From: Lytechinus variegatus
Lineage: Eukaryota; Echinodermata; Echinoidea; Temnopleuroida; Toxopneustidae
Direction: 5' to 3'
DNA: 64,000 nucleotides
Assembly: GCF_018143015.1 (NCBI RefSeq)
Contig: NC_054742.1
Coordinates: forward strand, 57,979,195 to 58,043,194
Part shown: piece by piece, positions 56,166-64,000 of the stretch
Position numbering within the stretch: the first letter of the stretch is position 1
How the letters are laid out: each line of letters starts with the position of its first letter
Notes under the pieces: generated by a model
What the model saw: only the letters and a program-made list of their open reading frames with translations
Told to the model about the DNA's origin: nothing
The model's database searches: none
Program-made: the position numbers and the translations under genes

Positions 56166-56836
56166 TTCTTTTCATTGAGGAAAGACAATAATGACAATGT
56201 TTTTCACATTTCATAATTTATAATTTCGAATGTTTCTTTTTAAATTTCTATCTTACTTATCTCAGTTCTCGTCCATCCTTGTTGAATTTTGTATTTTTCC
56301 TTCAATGTAAATTAGAATGGAAATTTTAATTCCCCCTTTTTAGACTAATATCATGACGAAAACATGGCAAAGCATCATTCTGGCTCAAACATTTATAAAA
56401 GAGTGTAAATAGAATACTTAAAATATTGGTGGAAATTTTACTTTCCTCTCCGTTGTGTGCAACGGACTAATCATTTGTTTGCAACTATATGCTCGCATGA
56501 TCAGACTACATGTATGTGTTTTATACTAACATGGTTTACACCTTGAATCACATCTTTCCGTTAGTCTGCAGGACCAAGACTTTCGCATTGTGCGGAGACT
56601 AGATTCGCTCACGTATTCTTCTGCTCGTGATATGGATAGGTCCATGGTGTAGGCTTCTCTTGATGCTGCTGTTGTTGTTATTGTATATTCATTTTCTAAC
56701 GGTGTTGATTACAAATAAAAGAATATCAACGCCTTTTCTTTTCTGGCCACACATAAGGTTTAGACTACACTTTATAGACATTGTATCATTTTGTAAGAGT
56801 TTCAAATTTGAGTCTGTGCTTCCAGCCTATACTTTT

Positions 56837-57034
56837 TTACACCGGCAGTATATAACGTACCCGACATCGCTGGCGAAATCGAGACCCCTGACATTTTCTT
56901 CCTTTATACAAATTTCCCATACGAAATTGATTGCCGCCATTGATGATAATATCACTGTCCCCGTGCCACCCTGATAATGTTTGCCCATCAGATTTGATTT
57001 CAATGACACCGAGAGAGGTTTCCACAGAGCAAAC
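56837..57034 (-). CDS. Weak candidate exon on the minus strand
   Basis: The minus frame VCSVETSLGVIEIKSDGQTL, SGWHGDSDIIINGGNQFRMG, NLYKGRKCQGSRF ends with TAA. Upstream a TGA at 57041 requires a splice at GAACGAG|GTT or an internal start. The product looks globular and Gly-rich, and another minus frame and a plus frame are also open here. No domain is recognised. If real it is a terminal exon of an antisense gene inside the intron of gene 2. Confidence 0.25.
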   Translation of the reverse strand, partial: VCSVETSLGVIEIKSDGQTLSGWHGDSDIIINGGNQFRMGNLYKGRKCQGSRFRQRCRVRYILPV

Positions 57035-57152
57035 CTCGTTTCACCTCCATCATCTTCTTTCACTACCATCATTGCCCTAGCTCCATTTTCTTTCCCCCGT
57101 CGTCTCGTTGAAGATCCTTGCATGATTGCACCATTTTCTCTCTTTTTTTCAG

Positions 57153-57286
57153 ATCTTTACTCCCCGAGCTCAAAATCGAAATCGTTGGTGATTATGAGTT
57201 TTGTTCGAAGTGTTATAATTAAGGTTGAAAGTGAACCCCGTGGTCGAGTGCCATTTGAAACCATTTCAAAGCTCCGGAGAAACTGA
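57153..57286 (+). CDS. Candidate second exon of gene 2
   Basis: The 3' site TTCTCTCTTTTTTTCAG is excellent. The exon starts in phase 1, as needed by the anchor exon at 51577-51676 (G+AT = Asp). It reads LYSPSSKSKSLVIMSFVRSV, IIKVESEPRGRVPFETISKL, RRN, then TGA at 57284. The joined product would be a 77-residue single-pass protein with a basic C-terminus. AAG|GTTGAA at about 57219 is a possible donor, so the exon may be internal instead and the protein longer. The family is not recognised. Confidence 0.45.
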
Positions 57287-59147
57287 GAAAGCATCTTCCC
57301 ATCTCTATCTATATATACACATGGATCTGTTTCATTTCCATTTCTAATTACACTATCTCCCTTTCCGTTACCATTTGCCTCACTGCCTCCCCCCCCCCCC
57401 CTCTCTCTCTCTCCCTCTCTCTCTCTCTCTGCTCTCTGTTTTTCCCTCCCATTTTATCACTTCGCCCCTTTATTCTAATTCCATCTTACCATTCGACATG
57501 TTCGATTCATCTTACCCCTCAACGCCAAGGGTAGGGGGACCAAAAATAAAAATGTGAGGTCAGTTTAACCAAAAAAAATTGACAAGCAAAAAAGGGGGGT
57601 TTTCGACAATGTAAGGTCATTATTTTAGTCCAAAATACATGTATTATTTCGATTGTGAATGATATATTTTTTCTCCTCCATAAAAGACCAAAAATAGAAG
57701 GGGGACATTTGAAATTGTGCCCCCCCCACTATTTTTGGTAGGGGGACGCGTCCCCCTGGGATTTCCGCCCATGCCCCTCAATATTTTTCAGCACTATCCA
57801 CTAGTCAGTAACACGGAATGTCTTTATTTTGTTATAGATACAGCTCAGAAGTTGTATATAGTAATCAGTCCACCGTAAGGGCGGCCCTTTGATTACTTTT
57901 TTTCGAGTCGTACGCAAAAAGGAGTGAAAAGGGGGAGAAGAAAGGGGAAGAAAAGACAGAACGAGGAAAGGAATGCCACCAAAACGAGAGCCTGTGTTTA
58001 ACTGTTTAATACCCTTATTATTCCCGAAGATCGAAATCGGAAATAAATGATTGATAGCTTTAAACTTACGTCATTGACTTTAGAAGTTCGTCACTATGAA
58101 TATCTTGATAACGATATACTTTGAACATATTATTTACATCATAATGGTAATAATTGATTTCATCGATAAAAGTCTTTTTACCCTCAGCACATAATATTCA
58201 GGATCAATGCATATGAAACTATCATGGAGCTATAATGCTATATTTAAATGTAACTATGTGTAATCTCATCTAGAAACATCTGTGAAGATGTGAATTACGG
58301 CGCCAGGGGCACCGGGTAATATGAATTACTTGCGTTGCATTCGGATATAGCTATCAATTGTGAGGAAATGGGCGTATATATAACTTACAATGCCCTTAAA
58401 TAGCTTGTCATGTATTAAAATGCGCTGTTCAGTCCATAAATACGAAATACACCTGAAATAATCTCGGGTCAGCTTGACCCGGACACAGGGTTTATTCGGC
58501 TTCCTCACGTTCCGGGTCAGAAATTACAAGGAAAATATTTAAAAAAGTAAAACAGTTACAAATACTGCTGTCCATTCTGGCAATGTAATCAATGGTACAG
58601 ACTGACATAACGCAATATTTTTTAGAGGGGAAGGAGAGGAAATATGACATCAGTACATTAAAAAAAGTTGAAAACAAACGATAAATTATAGTTTCCATTA
58701 AAACAAACTGTACAATGGTGAAATATAGAGAATAAATAACCACAAAGGGATAATGATCGAAAACTAAACTCGAGTATATAGGTATTACGCATTTTTATTA
58801 AAAAAAAAATTATCAAAAATGTTATCCGACGTAATAATTTTTGGATCAGATCTGACCCGTTCTGTGAACCGGTCGGGTCATAATGATACCAATAACAGAC
58901 CGTGATCCTGCGTATTCAGAACACTTTTCTCAAGTGAAGGGTTTGCACTACTAACTACCCTCCATCTCTTTTCCGAAACCCAGATAACGTCACAGTGTCG
59001 TTAGTGACAAACCCAACACCTGAATAAAAGGTCATTCGAGTGAAAGTAGAGGCCTAACCAAATTGTATCAGAGAGCTTGCCTGTAGAACGATCCGGAGAA
59101 CGATCGTCTGACTGGGTTAGTGTAAAATTAATCACGTGATAAAGGTC
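57287..59147. other. Spacer with low-complexity and repeat scraps
   Basis: CT tract with C-run (57390-57435). A dispersed repeat at 57525-57780 reads CAAGGGTAGGGGGACC and, further on, GGTAGGGGGACGCGTCCCCC. A GGGTCAGCTTGACCCGG palindrome is at 58469, and GATCTGACCCG at 58850 may be the far arm of a worn element. AGTGAAGGGTTTGC near 58935 recalls the 8469 duplication. No gene is seen. Confidence 0.45.
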
Positions 59148-59148
59148 A

Positions 59149-59162
59149 TTTTGGCGCCAAAC
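59149..59162. promoter_or_regulatory. Palindromic E2F-type site
   Basis: TTTTGGCGCCAAAC is a near-perfect dyad of the E2F consensus TTTSGCGCSAAA. An E-box, ATCACGTGAT, lies 15 bases upstream. No gene start is seen next to it, so its use is unproven. Confidence 0.35.
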
Positions 59163-59540
59163 AGCGTAACATTAAATCGCGAGCGGCACCTCGGATAAAG
59201 ACACACCGTCGCTGAAACCCCGGTCATTTGTTACAGAGTCAAAAATAGATGCGAGGTTTTTTTATTGCAAGCAAGGAAATTGAAAGATGGGATCAGTTTA
59301 ATAATATACTTTAGAATAATTTTGGAAGCATAAAAAAATATAACGACAAGCTAAATTTTATTACTAATTTTATTATTTGCTTGCTTATGCACGTTTTCTA
59401 TTATTTTTTCATTTTTTGTACACAAAGTCATAAAGTGTTTTTTTTTAAATAAGGTGCCACGCTACAGCATTTGTTAGTTTTTAATTCTTTTTTAAGGGGA
59501 GGAAAGAAACAATGCAAGCAATGCAAAATAGAAATAAATT

Positions 59541-59551
59541 AATCTTACCCC

Positions 59552-59587
<36 letters not shown>
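59541..59587. repeat. C-run plus (TC)n microsatellite
   Basis: About 14 C followed by alternating TC for 30 bases. Open frames across it are compositional. Confidence 0.95.
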
Positions 59588-59803
59588 TGAAGCGCCGCCA
59601 GTAGTTGAAATAAAGTTATAATATATCGCATTGGAAAGAAATCGAATTAAAGCGTAAATTTGAGTGAGCATATTCTTTACAAACATAATAAATTATATTG
59701 TGCAACCCTGCATGCAGTTGTCTGCTTATTTGCGGTTTACTTACTTGTATGATCATGATGATTCTAATAATGTAACTCGTTAATTCAGGTAATTTCAAGT
59801 AAC

Positions 59804-60415
59804 TTAAAGGGATGGTCCAGGCTGGAGATTTTAAATAGAGTAAAATTCAGAGCAAAATGCTGAAAATTTTATCATAATCGGATAACAAGTAACGAAGTTA
59901 TTGAATTTTACAGATTTGCATTATCCCGATGAAACAGTTCTATACATGCCTTCATAAATATTCATCAGGTGGGCTGATGATATCATATCCTCACTTGTTC
60001 TTTCGTATTTCATTATATGAAATTAGGTTTATTCATTTTCGTTCTACCAACATGACCGATAACTAAAACAATTGGATTGACAGCTGATTAAGTTCATTAC
60101 TTATTAATTGCCGCAACTTATTTCATCATAATGGAGACTCATCATTACACAGTCATGTATGAAAAAATGAAACAATTATGATTTGATGTAATAACATAAT
60201 AAAAAGAAAAAGTGGCGGTATGGCATCATCAGCCCACCTAATGAATATTCATGACGATGTGCATATAACTGTTTTCACAAAATATGGATAAACTTTAAAA
60301 TTAAATCACTTCGTTATTTGTAATCCGATTTTAATTAAATTTTCAGTATTTTGCTTTGTGAATTTTACTCTATTTTTTTTAGATATACACATTTTCAGCC
60401 CGGACACCCCTTTAA
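59804..60415. repeat. TTAA fold-back element (family D)
   Basis: Left TTAAAGGGATGGTCCAGGCT, right inverted TTAAAGGGGTGTCCGGGCTG. The arms pair over about 200 bp (AATGCTGAAAATTTTATCAT with AATTAAATTTTCAGTATTTT; GGTGGGCTGATGATATCATA with GCATCATCAGCCCACC). TTAA stands at both edges. Half of it resembles the right part of 48623-49333. Confidence 0.88.
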
Positions 60416-61264
60416 CTTGTATCTCACTCAGGTCCCAGATTCAACATCGACTAACGGCTTGATCGCGAATGCCATGCATATAATCTCCTTGCTGCTCATG
60501 CTTTTCTAGCTTGTGTACATTGGGTTTGATAAATATTTAGAAGACATGGCGACACAACGACCTTGATAGAATGAAGAAATCGAGTCATCTTAATTATGAA
60601 GCTGATTCTTAAAAAAAATCAGGGAAATCGATTTTAGTTGTAGGTCCATGTAGTTTGGTAAGGGGGAGGGAGGTACAGTGGCCTCAAGGAAAGCAAGTCA
60701 TAAAGAAAAAACACACCAACAAAATGGTTAGTGTAAGGGTATGTTGAAATATTACCTAGAGCACAACTAATATTGGAATAAATCAGCCTCAGAAAAATAA
60801 ATCGGAAAGAATATAAGAGGGGCGTTTTGCAAAAACACTAATCATAACAATGGAGTACAGCCCTAAAACATTTTTGCTTCTGTGAATATTCATTCTGGAG
60901 AAACAACCAGCAAACAGTTTTCATCCCTGAAAATAAATCACATAATGTGAAAATATTTCAACAATAAGAATGCTATTTTTATTTCTATGAACTTTCGTTT
61001 AATATTATTTGATATACCATTTTTATTTCGACATGTTGGGGGGGGGGGCTGGTGTAACACTTTATTCCAATGTGTTCAAAGGATTTTAGTTAGCTGAAAC
61101 GCATAGTGAACCCCGTGGTTTCTACCCCTTCATCCTCCCCTCCGACCTTCCACTTTTAAATTGCGGTGACGTGAGATATCAACACCGATTACCCAAATGT
61201 CGTCTGCGGCCATAGGGATACCTCTGCGGTTATATACTGAGAAGGTGAAATAGTGAACCTGAGA
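60416..61264. other. Spacer, no gene seen
   Basis: AT-rich with a G-run near 61040. No supported exon or repeat ends. Confidence 0.4.
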
Positions 61265-61690
61265 CCGATCAGTATGGGTAATTGCCAATTCGTCCACTCA
61301 CCATATGGTCTACCTTCATTTAGTCTAAAGCCATTCCGTCCATCAACATTTCGTCTAACAACCATTTGGTCTAATAAGCATTTAGTCCAATCATCACTTC
61401 GTCTAATCACCATTTCGTCTATTACCATTTCGTCTAATAACCAGTTGGTCTACTACCCATTTTCTTTTCATCCATTTTGCACAATTAACACTTTAGTTAA
61501 ATGAGACCAAATGGTATATGGACTAAATGGCTAATGAACCAACTGGTTATTAGACGGAATGGCATTAGACTAAATGAAAATACACCATGTGGTGAGTAGA
61601 CTAACTGATGATCTACCAAATGGTAGTAGACGAGTTGGCGATTGGACGAATTAGCACATTAGACGAACTGGAAATAAACCTCAGTATGAT
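61265..61690. mobile_element. TU-like fold-back transposon (copy 2)
   Basis: The left arm has about eleven units of 15-16 bp around the consensus CATTTCGTCTAATAAC, for example CATTCCGTCCATCAA, CATTTGGTCTAATAAG and CACTTCGTCTAATCAC. The right arm holds the inverse: GTTATTAGACGGAATGG, GATTGGACGAATTAG, TTAGACGAACTGG. The centre is near 61480. Open frames here come from the repeat. Copies 1 and 3 share the same unit. Best-kept copy. Confidence 0.85.
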
Positions 61691-62154
61691 GATACGGAAT
61701 AGGAAGAAAATCAGCTACGTCTCAAAATCGATACATATTTTGTGGAATTGTCTTGTTTAGCATGTTCAGCATTCTATTTTCTCAGACAGTCGCGGTTCTA
61801 CATGGGGGTGGCTTTGAGGACAGAACCCCCCCCCCCCCCCATTTAATTAACGATGTGCAATTCACACTGGACTGATGAAACTGAATATTATTATGAATGA
61901 TATGAATATTTCATAATGAGCAGCAAAAAAAATAAGTGGTGGCAAACTCATACTGACGACACATCTTTATAATACGAGTGCTTTTTGACAGACATCTATT
62001 CATGTATTCGTTTATAAACTGTAACGTATTTTTTCTCCCTAATTTGCTTCGGAAAGCCTTGAGCATTCTAATCTAGAAAAAAGTGCGCTATAAATCTTAT
62101 TTAATAACATTCTAAGAAGTGATGCATGTATATAAGACATGCTCACTCAGGTAA
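61691..62154. other. Spacer, no gene seen
   Basis: C-run near 61828 with GGGGGTGGCTTTGAGGACAG, probably a GC-rich repeat scrap. Otherwise AT-rich. Confidence 0.4.
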
Positions 62155-62590
62155 ATTGCCAATTGGTATACACTAATCGCGTTGTCTACCTTTCATTTTG
62201 GTGTTATCTCACCTGGTCTAATCGTAATTCGTCTAACTACCAGTTCGTCTACTGTTTAGTCTGATTAAGCCCATGATTTTTTTCTCATTTCCATTTAGGC
62301 TACACTAATTCGCCTAATATCAATTTGGTCTAACACCACTCGGTCTATTTTGTTAAATTGGCTATTTATGAACCAAATGTTTATTTGACATTGAAAAAAA
62401 CAGACGAAAGTGGAATTGAATCAATCGGACATGAGACTATATAGAGAATAAGTGTGTATTATACCACGTGTAGTGTCGACCAAACAGCAAACGACATACT
62501 TGAGAGAAGACCAAATGAGTTTAGCCCATATGGTATTAGACTATCTGAGAAGTAGACCTACTGAATGTAGACCAAGTGAATGTGAACCAT
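62155..62590. mobile_element. TU-like fold-back transposon (copy 3), worn
   Basis: Left arm CCAATTGGTATACACTAATC, TCACCTGGTCTAATCG, AATTCGTCTAACTACC, AGTTCGTCTACTG. Right arm AGACCAAATGAGTTTAGCC, TGGTATTAGACTATCTG, AATGTAGACCAAGTGAATG. Units are more diverged than in copy 2. It lies 465 bp from copy 2. Confidence 0.7.
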
Positions 62591-63169
62591 CCCTTTTCCC
62601 ATATCGACAGAAGGTTGACTGAAATATGTATTTTTACCATTTTTTGTGATCTTTGTCAACGATTCCATAATATCAAGATTAAATTGCAGAGTGTTACAAA
62701 ATATGCATCATACTTCGTAACATTGAAACAAGCAAAACAACATGCAGCAAAAATTAAAAAACAACAACATAAAATACCATCAAATTATCCTTCTGACAAT
62801 CAATTGAAAATACTTTTATAGAGTCTTATCTTAATGAGGTCGAAAACCCATATACATTGTGTTAAACTTAGCTTTATTTTAAGAATATCGTGAAAATCTT
62901 AATCATGTCTATTATGTTTGTGTATTTTATTCATTCATAATTGCAAATTAATCAAATAATTATGTTATTTACTCTTGTTTTACTTTCAAAGATTAATTAA
63001 CGAATAAAATAACTTTCTTCACTATTTGACAACCTATGAATAGAATACAATAAATGTTGCCATGGTTATAGGGGCATTGAAATCATATTAAAACGTTTGT
63101 ATTTTACATTTTGTATAAAAGTAGACAACAAATTGGCTTTTCCCTTCATAAAATGGGCCGCATTGTGAG
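62591..63169. other. AT-rich spacer, no gene seen
   Basis: Very AT-rich. A short Lys/Gln-rich frame at 62576-62821 is compositional. Nothing else is seen. Confidence 0.4.
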
Positions 63170-63371
63170 ATCCATTTAGTGGGCAAAGATGGTGCATGCA
63201 TGCTCGTTGGGTTAGATTTCGCGAAAATATTGTGTAAATTCTTAGCGTTTACCCATGGAACATGCTTTTTACAAAATATTTTACCCAGTATATACCCAGT
63301 ATACATGCATGCACGTCTCATTTTTACCCAAAATTGAGTATACGATTTTACTCAAAAAATTTCAGAGTGTA
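63170..63371. repeat. Fold-back MITE with CATGCATGC core, ACACTCTGAAA right end
   Basis: The right end TTTCAGAGTGTA inverts to TACACTCTGAAATTTTTTGA. ATGGTGCATGCATGCTCGTT on the left pairs with TACATGCATGCACG on the right, and ACCCA/TGGGT motifs recur. The left end is worn. Design as in 28503. Confidence 0.65.
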
Positions 63372-64000
63372 TAAATGGACTCATGATAAGATGTTGTCTT
63401 GGTAACCCTTGGTATTAAGGGATGTTCTACAGATGTCTTTTTTTTTTTAAATCTTTTGATATTCTTTTTCACTGGATTGTACACGTATAGATAGCTTAAT
63501 CCAATATCAATTTATCTCCATTTATTTTCCATTTTTCATTGCATAGCTCAGCCTAAATTTTGATATATCTCAAAAAAGCACAAAAATCGATCCGTCAATA
63601 TATTCTGTATAATATTAAATATCGTTTCATGTCATGTTCCCAAGTGATTTATTTACAATCGGATAAGACCTCACCACATTTCCCATAAAATATTGGAATA
63701 GTATTTTGTTTCATTATTTCTACAAAACCGAAATATTTCAATAACGCCTCTATTTCATTCATGCAGCTAACTTTACCAAATGGAGCGGCATAGAGCTCAA
63801 TGAAATTCGAGGTAAACCAAAAAATATTGAGTTGATATTTTTTTCGAGTGGGTGTTTTTTTGCATTTTGATAATAGATATAGCCAGTTTGTGAAACCTAT
63901 ATGCTGTTGCTTTTCCGTTTTCCTAATGGCTGTTTGATTCAGTGCATTTTGAAGGTCGCTCACGTGAATTCTATATATCCCAGCACTATATCATGTTGAT
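63372..64000. other. AT-rich window end, no gene seen
   Basis: A minus frame at 63649-63963 (104 codons) contains FWFTSNFIELYAAPFGK and NALNQTAIRKTEKQQ. No splice site, start context or known domain supports it, but the window edge cuts off its surroundings, so it cannot be excluded. Confidence 0.3.

Overview
This is an AT-rich stretch of animal nuclear DNA. The best guess is a sea urchin or another echinoderm. The reasons are the eukaryotic tRNA-Gly genes, tRNA-headed SINEs, introns with GT..AG ends, a dense crowd of short fold-back DNA elements, and three elements built like sea urchin TU fold-back transposons (inverted arms made of tandem 15-16 bp repeats). The species call is inference. 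Nothing bacterial or organellar is visible, and I see no rRNA, CRISPR array or intact transposase.

Two split host genes can be proposed, both on the + strand. Gene 1 is a candidate secreted acidic protein. A signal-peptide exon (19288-19363, ending in phase 1) can be followed, after an intron of about 20 kb, by exons at 39232-39522, 40073-40266, 41022-41114, 41875-41952, about 42454-42692 and 42828-43030. Splice phases agree along the chain: 1/1, 1/0, 0/0, 0/0, 0/2, 2/1. The product has a signal peptide, an Asp/Glu- and Tyr-rich region with long Asp runs, a more ordinary central region with three Cys and three N-glycosylation sequons, a helical segment and a second Asp run. It is incomplete at its 3' end and I do not recognise the family. 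Gene 2 starts at 51577, inside a CRE plus YY1-like start context. It encodes a short cytoplasmic tail and one membrane anchor, and can splice in phase to an exon at 57153-57286. Three further single-exon candidates are weak (34935-35179 +, 47338-47607 +, 56837-57034 -).

Layout: 0-15.5 kb is gene-poor and repeat-rich. It holds fold-back elements inserted at TTAA, a 69/70-bp minisatellite, two tRNA-Gly loci, an element with GGGGTAAGTTG termini, and a 2-kb array of GCGC palindromes. 15.5-19.3 kb is low-complexity and unique AT-rich DNA leading to the signal-peptide exon. 19.4-39 kb would be the long first intron of gene 1. It contains a 490-bp ACT microsatellite, several small inverted-repeat elements, three SINE heads and a decayed LINE reverse-transcriptase fragment. 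39.2-43 kb carries the exons of gene 1. 43-51.5 kb is repeats, with elements nested in one another. 51.5-57.3 kb is gene 2, with a SINE interrupted by another element and a TU-like element in its intron. 57.3-64 kb is repeats, including two TU-like elements within 1 kb.

Many short open frames here are by-products of repeats or low-complexity DNA and are left out. All homology statements come from reading motifs by eye; no database was searched.
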